This document shows, one piece after another, positions 12,154 to 18,593 of a DNA stretch of 23,144 nt (its first letter is position 1; every line of letters begins with the position of its first letter). Source of the stretch: a virus. The position numbers were made by a program, and so were the translations under genes. The notes under the pieces were generated by a model. The model saw only the letters and a list, made by a program, of their open reading frames with translations. It searched no databases and had not been told where the DNA came from. The stretch covers positions 1 to 23,144 of the IMG/VR virus record IMGVR_UViG_3300030117_005266, one strand, 5' to 3'.

Positions 12154-12171
12154 CTTACCGAAGTTGGTAAG
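12154..12171. repeat. 6-bp hairpin between NinG-like stop and terminator
   Basis: CTTACC GAAGTT GGTAAG forms a 6-bp stem with a 6-base loop, three bases before the stop codon of the NinG-like gene and ahead of the intrinsic terminator. It lacks a T-tract. It may protect the 3' end of the transcript or simply be a secondary structure of the untranslated end. Confidence 0.45.
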
Positions 12172-12173
12172 GA

Positions 12174-12578
12174 TTACAAAGATAATCTTTTATTCTCAAT
12201 ATCAAGTTTTTTTTTGTATTTATCTATCAGCTCTTGTAGGTCTGCTATACTATACTTTACTGTTTCTTTTGATAGATTGTATAGATGTTTAGGTAAACCT
12301 TTTTTCTTTTTTTCTAATGCTAAGCTATAAACGTATTGTCGCCCATATCGAAACCTGTTGTCAAATCGTGATTGAGACCAAACGTTATCCTCATTCCACC
12401 TAGTAGACATCTCTTTTCGTGATATGAAATGCCCTGCATCTACTTCTGAATAGTGATATTTCTTACCAGATGTTATACATTTAACAAAACCTTTTCTATC
12501 TGCATCCCTCTTTCTTATATATTCTGAAAATATCCTGTCTAGTTTGTTGATGAGTGTTTTACGTTTAGGTTTTTTCAC
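12174..12578 (-). CDS. ninG: NinG/Rap-like recombination nuclease with degenerate zinc site
   Basis: 134 residues from GTG at 12578 (MKKPKRKTLINKLDRIF); a TTG at 12626 would add a hydrophobic stretch untypical of the family. The conserved NinG body is clear: KLDRIFSEYIRKRDADRKGF, the HNH-like DAGHFISR (47-54), TRWNEDNVW and NRFRYGRQYVYSLALEK. Lambda NinG (Rap) acts on recombination intermediates. The family's paired cysteines (CITCGK and QCxxCN) are reduced to one: CITSGK with Ser37 and SQSRFDN with Ser70 and Asp73, so the zinc knuckle is probably lost while the DAGH catalytic motif remains. A perfect TATATTTG box precedes the GTG at 12591-12584 but has no -33 TTTG. Confidence 0.8.
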   Translation of the reverse strand: MKKPKRKTLINKLDRIFSEYIRKRDADRKGFVKCITSGKKYHYSEVDAGHFISRKEMSTRWNEDNVWSQSRFDNRFRYGRQYVYSLALEKKKKGLPKHLYNLSKETVKYSIADLQELIDKYKKKLDIENKRLSL

Positions 12579-12714
12579 GTTATCAAATATATCTAATATT
12601 AAAGAAAAGAAAGAAAAAGTAACCAAAAAGAAAGAAAAGAAAAGTCCCTACTAGAAAAGAAAATAAATTATTTACCTGATCCAAGTGCCTTCCAACTTTA
12701 TTAGGTTGCACAAG

Positions 12715-12740
12715 TTTTGCTATAAGCAAAAGCAAATATA
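12715..12740 (-). promoter_or_regulatory. TATATTTG box followed by 7-bp inverted repeat
   Basis: The minus strand carries TATATTTG (12740-12733), the Bacteroidetes -7 consensus, directly followed by TTTTGCT TAT AGCAAAA (12731-12715), a 7-bp inverted repeat covering the expected start site. No TTTG occurs at the right distance upstream, so this is a partial promoter match. A repressor operator over a promoter for the NinG-like gene is one reading; the rest of 12579-12750 holds a pyrimidine-rich tract and no gene. Confidence 0.35.
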
Positions 12741-12750
12741 TAAAAATATT

Positions 12751-12885
12751 TTATCTGCCTTGACCTTTGTATCTTTTAAAATAATTCTTGCTTGATTTTA
12801 CTTTACTACTTTTTGTCTTTGAATGTATGCCTTTGCGTTTTCTGGTATTACTTTTGTATATATGTACGCTTGTTTTTCTTGGCAT
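12751..12885 (-). CDS. Very basic 44-residue protein
   Basis: ATG at 12885 overlaps the holin stop (TAATG) and TAA is at 12751-12753. The 44 residues, starting MPRKTSVHIYKSNTRKRKGI and ending YFKRYKGQGR, include about 18 Lys or Arg and no acidic residue. It has no signal or hydrophobic segment. Similar tiny basic proteins with a terminal RGQGR-type motif occur in Bacteroidetes phages as unknowns. It could bind nucleic acid or membrane phospholipids during lysis, but nothing in the sequence decides this. Confidence 0.65.
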   Translation of the reverse strand: MPRKTSVHIYKSNTRKRKGIHSKTKSSKVKSSKNYFKRYKGQGR

Positions 12886-13337
12886 TATTTTTTAAATATA
12901 CTTGTTGCTTTTTCTGTAGTCCTACCACCAAAGTATGCAAGTACAACTGCCATCATAACTTTTTCAAATGTATCATTCCATACTTCGTTTATGTGAAAAG
13001 GAATACTATCTACTGAATCCAATATACCTGCAAAAGAAAATATTACAATACACCAAACCAAAACTAATGGTCTTACATTTTGAGTAAGCCAACTGCCTTT
13101 TGCATCAGCTTCCCACCTACTTGTGATTGCTTCTATCTCTTTGTTTTGTTGTTCGTATATTAATTCTTGTAGTTTGATTTTGTCATCGTTAGAAATCTTT
13201 GCCTTAGTGATTTCTGCTAATGCTTCTTTTGGACTTGTTACACCATTAAGTACACTACCTAGTGTGGGATTAATGACTGTTGCTGCACCAAATAATAATT
13301 TACCTACTGTGGTTTCTTTAAAGGGTTTTTTAGACAT
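12885..13337 (-). CDS. Holin of the 3TM (GTA_holin_3TM) type
   Basis: 150 residues. An N-terminal amphipathic/hydrophobic region (LLFGAATVINPTLGSVLNGV) is followed by a helical linker, the family motif WLTQNVRP (83-90) leading into a membrane helix (LVLVWCIVIFSFAGIL), and a last membrane helix VMMAVVLAYFGGR (127-139). This matches the holin family first described in gene transfer agents. It would permeabilise the inner membrane to release or activate the endolysin encoded directly upstream. Start and stop overlap the neighbours. Confidence 0.85.
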   Translation of the reverse strand: MSKKPFKETTVGKLLFGAATVINPTLGSVLNGVTSPKEALAEITKAKISNDDKIKLQELIYEQQNKEIEAITSRWEADAKGSWLTQNVRPLVLVWCIVIFSFAGILDSVDSIPFHINEVWNDTFEKVMMAVVLAYFGGRTTEKATSIFKK

Positions 13338-13792
13338 TATGTGATATTTATGTATTTAACTTTACCTTGATCTCTAACTGCTTTTAGTATGCGTTTTCTA
13401 TTCTTTTCTAAATCTACATAACTAATATGCACCCAATCAGGATTATCTCCACCAAACTCCCAAATCAAAGTATCGAATTCTAAATTATCCTTTATGTATT
13501 CAAACATTTCTGCGTTTGTTTTGTGTCCGTATATGTCATCAATGTCAATAGCTTGACCTTTACAATGTTGTGATGTCTTACTACCACCTATAGCTTCATT
13601 CAGCTCTGTGCTTCTATAAAAACTTGTAATCTTAATTGGACCACCTACCCACTCTCTTAATGGCTCAAACACATTTGCTGCAAGTGTTTTCATATTATTA
13701 TATGCAGTACCATTTGGTGTATTGTCAATGCCTAATCTCAATGCAGTTATGCTTTTTGTTGCTTCTTTGTCTGATATATGTTTTGAAATCAT
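13337..13792 (-). CDS. Endolysin, peptidase M15 family
   Basis: 151 residues. The zinc peptidase motif is complete: SFYRS and LNEAIGGSKTSQHCKGQAID with His76 and Asp83 (H-x6-D), Glu112 in LIWEFG, and His122 in DWVHIS. This is the M15_3 pattern of phage L-Ala-D-Glu or D-Ala-D-Ala peptidases, which cut the peptide stems of peptidoglycan. No signal peptide, so export depends on the adjacent holin. The ATG overlaps the upstream stop (ATGA) and the stop overlaps the holin ATG (TAATG). Confidence 0.9.
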   Translation of the reverse strand: MISKHISDKEATKSITALRLGIDNTPNGTAYNNMKTLAANVFEPLREWVGGPIKITSFYRSTELNEAIGGSKTSQHCKGQAIDIDDIYGHKTNAEMFEYIKDNLEFDTLIWEFGGDNPDWVHISYVDLEKNRKRILKAVRDQGKVKYINIT

Positions 13793-14976
13793 AATCTAAA
13801 ATTTAGACCTACCGAACTGTTCATTATCTCGCTATCCCAAAACTTTATGTATTCTCCCTCTATAAATAGTCCAAGTGTTTTACTTATTTTCCAACCTGCT
13901 ATGATTCCACCTTGATAATCTGACCATTGTTCTCCCTCTAGTAAATTATTATGACCACCTTTACCCCAAGAGTTTCTATGTAAGTAACTAAAATCTTCAT
14001 TACCCTTTATGTATTCGTGGTATGGTAAAATCCAGTTTGCGTATGCGTGTAACCAGAACTTTGATCTGTAGTGATAGAAATCGAAACCCAAAATTGGTGC
14101 GACTTCTGCAAAAGGATCAAGCAAGTCCCATTGTTCACGATTAAATCTATTCATCAATCCACCAAAAACTCTGTCTCTAAAATCTCTATCTCCATAGGCA
14201 ACTATATCTCCGTTTTCGTTTTTCCAAATCCAGTCGTAAAAGCTTTCGCCTGTTTGCACATTTGAATACTGAGTAAACTCATCTGTATATCCATAATAAT
14301 AACCTAGAGAATACCAAGGGTTTACAGGATAGGTATATTCATTTCCATCAGGATCAAGAGCTGTTACTTGTTGGTTTAGCCAAATCTCAATAGGATTGTA
14401 TCCGTATGCTTTTTGGTGGCTTCTTGCTATTGCACCGACACTAACACCAAACTTTTGTCCTATTGGTAATCTAAATCTTAGCTCTGCACTTTGATACTGA
14501 AAGTTTACGTTGCCTTGTTTTCTCGATTCTAGTTTTACTATGTGGTATTTACCTGTATGTCTAATAAAATATCTTGTGTTATCAAACTCCTCACTTCTTT
14601 CTCTTTCTCTTTCATAGTGAAATAAATACTCTAGTCCTTTGACTGCTGCGATAGGTGCTGATAAACCAATTAAGTTTTCTGATCCATCTATGTAGTTGGG
14701 TTTTATCTCATAGTTAAATCTAGCGAGTTTTCTGATACCAATACCTATACGATAATCAAAAGGGTGGTATATTGTTTCATCTACAACATCAGGTATTGCA
14801 TATAGATCATCAGGGTTTGTTCTTATAAAATAATCAGGGTATTGAGTTTCGTATGCTTCTCGCATATCTCCTGCTACATAAATTGTTGCATACTTAAATA
14901 TACCATCGTATGCTTTTTTAAAAAACTGAGCATTTACATTAAGTGTAAATAGTAATAATAATATAATTTTTTTCAT
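13789..14976 (-). CDS. Secreted beta-rich outer-membrane-like protein
   Basis: 395 residues with a clear signal peptide (MKKIILLLLFTLNVNA, cleavage before Gln17). The mature part has no membrane helices but many aromatic, alternating strands (NFQYQSAELRFRLP, KFGVSVGAIARSHQ, GGIIAGWKISKTLGLFIEGE) and ends with SSVGLNFRL, as in outer-membrane beta-barrels with an amphipathic last strand. Phages rarely encode such proteins. Placed between thioredoxin-like and endolysin genes, it may help disrupt the outer membrane during lysis, act as a receptor mask against superinfection, or change the infected cell surface. A host-derived gene is possible, but its codon use is like that of neighbours. Confidence 0.7.
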   Translation of the reverse strand: MKKIILLLLFTLNVNAQFFKKAYDGIFKYATIYVAGDMREAYETQYPDYFIRTNPDDLYAIPDVVDETIYHPFDYRIGIGIRKLARFNYEIKPNYIDGSENLIGLSAPIAAVKGLEYLFHYERERERSEEFDNTRYFIRHTGKYHIVKLESRKQGNVNFQYQSAELRFRLPIGQKFGVSVGAIARSHQKAYGYNPIEIWLNQQVTALDPDGNEYTYPVNPWYSLGYYYGYTDEFTQYSNVQTGESFYDWIWKNENGDIVAYGDRDFRDRVFGGLMNRFNREQWDLLDPFAEVAPILGFDFYHYRSKFWLHAYANWILPYHEYIKGNEDFSYLHRNSWGKGGHNNLLEGEQWSDYQGGIIAGWKISKTLGLFIEGEYIKFWDSEIMNSSVGLNFRL

Positions 14977-14978
14977 AA

Positions 14979-15329
14979 CTAAAATCTATCTTCTATAAGT
15001 TTGTCTAATTCTTTTTGTAAATCTTTTTCGTAATCTTCTGGTAGTCTTAGAGTAATACCACCCTCAACCCTATAAACCTCTTTGCCATTGCTATAAAGAA
15101 CAATAGTAGGTAAAAACTCTATGCTTTCGTTTATAAAGTAATCTTCGTGTTTACTGTTTTCGTAATCAAATATATGTGTGTTATGTTCTCTATACTTTTT
15201 TATAGATACTTCTTCCACAAAAGAAGCTTTAAAAAGCACAACACTTATATTATCTTTGTAGTATTGACTACTGGCAGTTGAAACAAATAGGACAGTTAAT
15301 AGGGCACATATTTTTTTATTTAAGTTCAT
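14979..15329 (-). CDS. Secreted thioredoxin-fold protein lacking CxxC
   Basis: 116 residues with a signal peptide (KKICALLTVLFVSTASS). The mature part follows the thioredoxin pattern: strand ISVVLFKASF, helix, strand HNTHIFDYENS, then FLPTIVLYSNGKEVYRVEGG with the cis-Pro74 loop and the final helix. In the position of the redox CxxC (after VVLFKASF) it reads VEEVSI, so no disulfide chemistry is expected; the only cysteine is in the signal peptide. It may be a binding or structural variant acting in the periplasm. It lies in the lysis cassette, overlapping the coiled-coil gene and followed by the outer-membrane-like gene. Confidence 0.7.
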   Translation of the reverse strand: MNLNKKICALLTVLFVSTASSQYYKDNISVVLFKASFVEEVSIKKYREHNTHIFDYENSKHEDYFINESIEFLPTIVLYSNGKEVYRVEGGITLRLPEDYEKDLQKELDKLIEDRF

Positions 15330-15612
15330 ATATTCTTTCTTCTATCTTTTCGACAGTTTCTTTTATTTCTCTTACATCCTCTTGAATGTTCTCTACTTGT
15401 TGTTGGGTAAGGTCTATTTGAGATCGTATGAGCTTGTCTTTAAATTCTATCTCTTTGTCTGATACAGGAAATTCAGGTAATGTTTTCGCTTCTGCAATGT
15501 CTGACTGCATTACAAAATACATACTGGCAAGTGATATAGCACCACCTACAATTATACCTATGGTTTTTAAATCTAATTTTACTTGTGTATCCTCATTAAC
15601 TACTTTGCTCAT
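15316..15612 (-). CDS. Membrane-anchored coiled-coil protein (spanin-like)
   Basis: 98 residues: a short charged N-terminus, one membrane helix IGIIVGGAISLASMYFVM (18-35), then a linker and a long coiled coil (LIRSQIDLTQQQVENIQEDV, REIKETVEKIEERIYELK). This is the topology of inner-membrane spanins (Rz) with the coiled coil in the periplasm, and its position beside holin and endolysin fits. No lipoprotein partner with a lipobox is seen; the secreted proteins encoded just after it could be functional partners. A tail-associated or XhlA-like membrane protein is an alternative. Confidence 0.65.
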   Translation of the reverse strand: MSKVVNEDTQVKLDLKTIGIIVGGAISLASMYFVMQSDIAEAKTLPEFPVSDKEIEFKDKLIRSQIDLTQQQVENIQEDVREIKETVEKIEERIYELK

Positions 15613-15856
15613 TTTTCTCTATTTCTTGAATAGAGCCATCTGCTAAATTAATATTTACTTTTCCGTACTTATCCTCTAGCTTTTTCATTTTCTTGTTAAA
15701 GTCTTTTTTGCTTTGTTCTATTTTTTTTATAGCATCTGCAATTTTAGCTTCCGAAATAAGTTTGTTGTAGTGTGCTTTACCCACCTCAACATATTGTCTT
15801 GTTTCATCATTTAACAATTCTTGTATGTACTCTAATTCTGATTTTTCTAATTTCAT
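15596..15856 (-). CDS. Small coiled-coil protein (86 aa)
   Basis: 86 residues starting MKLEKSELEYIQELLNDETR, with helices and heptads through IADAIKKIEQSKKDFNKKMK and a C-terminal strand-turn KYGKVNINLADGSIQEIE. The last motif (INL-x-DG-x-I-x-EI) recurs in small phage proteins of unknown role. No signal or membrane segment. It overlaps the spanin-like gene by 17 bases and follows a 28-base gap that holds a TATATTTG box. Fibre assembly chaperone or lysis-timing protein are possible. Confidence 0.6.
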   Translation of the reverse strand: MKLEKSELEYIQELLNDETRQYVEVGKAHYNKLISEAKIADAIKKIEQSKKDFNKKMKKLEDKYGKVNINLADGSIQEIEKNEQSS

Positions 15857-15870
15857 AATATATTTTTTTA

Positions 15871-15878
15871 CAAATATA
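15871..15878 (-). promoter_or_regulatory. Isolated TATATTTG (-7-like) box
   Basis: A perfect TANNTTTG box lies on the minus strand 15 bases before the ATG at 15856, in the short gap after the 106-residue gene. The -33 TTTG is missing at 18 to 21 bases, so it is at best a weak promoter for the lysis cassette. Confidence 0.25.
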
Positions 15879-15884
15879 TAAATT

Positions 15885-16205
15885 TTACCATTCTGGTTTT
15901 AGCATAACATCTACTGGTGCTTCCTTTAATGCAATTTTATCTGATAGACTTTTTTGCATTTTAGCAACATCTAGTTTTGCTTCTAACCAACCAATCACAT
16001 CACTCTTCTTCAAATCTTTATATTCAATAAAAGAATCTGCATTGTACTCAACGTGGTCTGATCCAATAACATTTGCATTGTGATCTCCCTTGTTTGCATT
16101 ATAAGACCAATGAATAGCATATATTACATTGTCTTTACTATCGTGGCTAATCTTGGCATCAAAACCATTTATAACCCAACTATAACTTATTTTACTTTTT
16201 CCCAT
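15885..16205 (-). CDS. Small fibre-associated conserved phage protein (106 aa)
   Basis: 106 residues. The first half is beta-rich (ISYSWVINGFDAKISHDSKD, NVIYAIHWSYNANKGDHNAN). The second half, with VIGWLEAKLDVAKMQKSLSD and a terminal PVDVMLKPEW, matches a pattern I recall from marine phage genomes, where a small protein of this form lies next to tail fibres. No enzymatic motif. Its ATG lies 13 bases after the 791-residue fibre stop. It may be a fibre chaperone or minor fibre part; the role is inferred from context. Confidence 0.65.
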   Translation of the reverse strand: MGKSKISYSWVINGFDAKISHDSKDNVIYAIHWSYNANKGDHNANVIGSDHVEYNADSFIEYKDLKKSDVIGWLEAKLDVAKMQKSLSDKIALKEAPVDVMLKPEW

Positions 16206-16217
16206 TTTTATCTAATT

Positions 16218-18593
16218 TTATTTTTGTATTTCTAATATTGGTTTTCCTTTATCATCAGTCCAATCTACTTCCATTATATGTTTATCTTTTCTGTCTCCTA
16301 TAACAAGCCAAGAAACATATCCATCAAAATCTTCGTTTTGACATTCTATATGTAAGTCATTACCTTCTATCTTACCCCTAACTGCATCCCAAGTATCTTC
16401 GTTTGTTGTAAAAACTTGTTTGTCATCTACAAGAGCTGAAAATGTCCCCTCTGACATTCCAAAATTTCTGTCAATGTTTATTGATGCTTTACCTTTTGTA
16501 AGTTTTGTTTTACCTCTATATATTAAATCTGTAAGTGGAGATTCCACAAATGAATGATACAAATAATGTGTATCTGGTTTTATAGGGTGGTCAATTCTAA
16601 AAGAACCTGATCCTTTACTCAAAGAGCCACTCACTTCAAGATTCATATTACCACTTCCTGCATTTAACAACTTAAATGTTTTGTTGCTTGATGTACTCGT
16701 TTCAAGTTTTATTGTATCAGAATCAGGGAATATAAAATCATAATTACAAACACCATCATCTGTCAATCTTAATACTGGATCTGATGTCGATGATTGAGTA
16801 ATATCTAATTTACCATCAGCACTAGATGATCCTATGGCTACATTTTTAGTAAATACATTTGCCTCTGTACTACCATCTAGTCTGAAATATTCTGTTACTC
16901 CACCACTACCATCATCGGACTGAAAAATTATATCTTTATCATCAGTTCTATTTATTATATATAAATCACCTGTGTCATTTTGTATTTTACTATCAGTGTT
17001 ATTGTGAAATATTTGTAAATCAGCAGCATTACCAAAACTTGCTACTACACTATCAACAAAATTAAATTGTTTGCTAATTGAAACATTTACATTACTACCA
17101 TCTAGTTTGAAATATTCAGCGAGTCCCCCGCTTCCGTCATCTGATTTGAATATAATATCGTTATCGTCAGAGTTATTTGTAATTTCTAAATTACCAGTGT
17201 AGTTTTGTACATATGAATGTGTGCCATCGTGTTTGATTTGTAAATCCCCAGAATTACCTGCTCTTATTCCCACATTGTCTAAAGCATATAAATCTTTATG
17301 AAGTTGTACTATAGCGCTACCTCCATCTAACTGCAAATAGGTTGTAAATCCACCGCTGCCGTCGTCAGTCCTAAGTATTATGTCCTTGTCGTCGGATTGG
17401 TTTGTTATATATAGGTCTCCAGTGTAGTTTGTCAGGGAGGTATCCGTGCCGTTGTGATTCATATCGAAGTCGCCCGAGGTACCCAACTGCAACGGTACGC
17501 TATCTATGAACCTTGCGTACTTATTGAAAGTTACTCTGCTTTCGCTGCCGTCTAAAAATAAATATGTTGCTGTGCCGCCACTGCCGTCATCAGATTTGAA
17601 TATTACGTCCTTGTCATTAACCGAATTTTCTATAATTAGGTCACCCGACACTGTGTTCTGTATATAGGAATCCGTGCCGTCGTGATAGAGAATCAAGTCT
17701 CCGCCTGTACCGAACCTGGCCGCAACGCCATCATTGAAATACATCCCCATGGCGGCTGATACGATTATGGATCTATCGCCACCATCTAACCTAATATATT
17801 CAGTCGCAGTACCAGAACCATTATCAGCATAAAAAATAATATCGCCATCTGCTTGGTGTTGGACAAAATTTACACCTCCATTATAATTGTTGAATTCTGT
17901 ATTTGTTCCGTTATGCGTGATTTTCAGGTCAGCAGAAGAACCGATTTGCAATTCAACACTATCATTAATTCTTAAAGATTTGTTAATTGTAGTTCTGCCC
18001 TCGCTGCCATCTATTTGTATGTAGTTTTCCGTACTACCGGAACCGTCATCTGACTGGAATATGATGTCCTTGTCATCAGCGTTATTTTTTATATATATAT
18101 GGCCCGTGTTGTTTGCTAAATAAGAATCTGTACCGCTGTGGTATAGTTCTATATCGCCGCTGTTTCCGGCCTTGAATGCAACACCGTCGGTAGTTCTTAT
18201 TTCTCTACTCGCGACAGTTCTTGCGTCTCCACCGTCTAATCTGAGGTATTCTGTCGTGCCGCCCGATCCGTTATCCGACTCGAATATTATGTCGCCATCG
18301 TCGGTCCTGTTGGTTATCTGTATGTTTCCCGTATCATTAAAGAGAGATAAGCCGGAACCTGTGTGCTTTAGAAAAGCATCTCCACCGCTACCAAGTAAAA
18401 CCGCCTTATTGTCCGCAAGGGATATCTCGCCTACTACCGTTACGTCTCCCTGAAGCGTTACGTTGGCGCCGCTCGGCGTAGCCGCGTTGTATATCTCCGT
18501 GAAATTGTCGTTGCATATGTCGAATGCCGCCCTCAGCGAGCTTCCTGTCCCGTCGTTCGCTGTGGTTCCTATTGCTATAGTCTGCTTAGCCAT
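16218..18593 (-). CDS. Tail fibre with seven ~75-residue repeats (791 aa)
   Basis: N-terminal anchor MAKQTIAIGTTANDGTGSSL (continuing RAAFDICNDNFTEIY) is nearly the same as in the 1346-residue fibre, so both may attach to the same virion site. Residues ~56-580 are seven repeats with the pattern GNSGDLxIxHNGTDS, TGDLYIxN, DKDIIFxSDDGSGG, EYxxLDGS. The C-terminal ~200 residues form a different domain with HYLYHSFVESPLTDLIYRGK and VSWLVIGDRKDKH, a type seen at the end of phage fibres and some bacterial surface proteins, probably the receptor-facing tip. Base composition alternates between repeats: AT-rich near 16850-17075 and 17800-17960, much richer in G+C elsewhere. The start overlaps the preceding stop by 8 bases. 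Confidence 0.85.
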   Translation of the reverse strand: MAKQTIAIGTTANDGTGSSLRAAFDICNDNFTEIYNAATPSGANVTLQGDVTVVGEISLADNKAVLLGSGGDAFLKHTGSGLSLFNDTGNIQITNRTDDGDIIFESDNGSGGTTEYLRLDGGDARTVASREIRTTDGVAFKAGNSGDIELYHSGTDSYLANNTGHIYIKNNADDKDIIFQSDDGSGSTENYIQIDGSEGRTTINKSLRINDSVELQIGSSADLKITHNGTNTEFNNYNGGVNFVQHQADGDIIFYADNGSGTATEYIRLDGGDRSIIVSAAMGMYFNDGVAARFGTGGDLILYHDGTDSYIQNTVSGDLIIENSVNDKDVIFKSDDGSGGTATYLFLDGSESRVTFNKYARFIDSVPLQLGTSGDFDMNHNGTDTSLTNYTGDLYITNQSDDKDIILRTDDGSGGFTTYLQLDGGSAIVQLHKDLYALDNVGIRAGNSGDLQIKHDGTHSYVQNYTGNLEITNNSDDNDIIFKSDDGSGGLAEYFKLDGSNVNVSISKQFNFVDSVVASFGNAADLQIFHNNTDSKIQNDTGDLYIINRTDDKDIIFQSDDGSGGVTEYFRLDGSTEANVFTKNVAIGSSSADGKLDITQSSTSDPVLRLTDDGVCNYDFIFPDSDTIKLETSTSSNKTFKLLNAGSGNMNLEVSGSLSKGSGSFRIDHPIKPDTHYLYHSFVESPLTDLIYRGKTKLTKGKASINIDRNFGMSEGTFSALVDDKQVFTTNEDTWDAVRGKIEGNDLHIECQNEDFDGYVSWLVIGDRKDKHIMEVDWTDDKGKPILEIQK
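16850..18425 (-). repeat. Seven coding repeats of ~225 bp in the 791-residue fibre
   Basis: Seven copies of a ~75-residue unit are recognisable by their DDGSGG/DNGSGG and LDGS blocks. Protein similarity is high while codon choice differs greatly between copies; some units are AT-rich and others G+C-rich. Boundaries are approximate. Confidence 0.8.
18499..18524 (-). repeat. Direct repeat shared by the two fibre anchors
   Basis: The 26 bases at 18499-18524 match 22532-22557 with one difference (gtgaa[a/g]ttgtcgttg then catatgtcgaa). They code for the FDICNDNF part of the anchor in both fibres. Because codons elsewhere in the anchors have diverged, this short block is the best site for homologous exchange or deletion between the two genes. 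Confidence 0.7.

Noticed and set aside
12579-12750. tRNA or other structured RNA gene in the gap before the NinG-like gene
   Set aside because: No cloverleaf could be drawn and no tRNA-like conserved bases were seen; only a pyrimidine tract, a -7-like box and a short inverted repeat.
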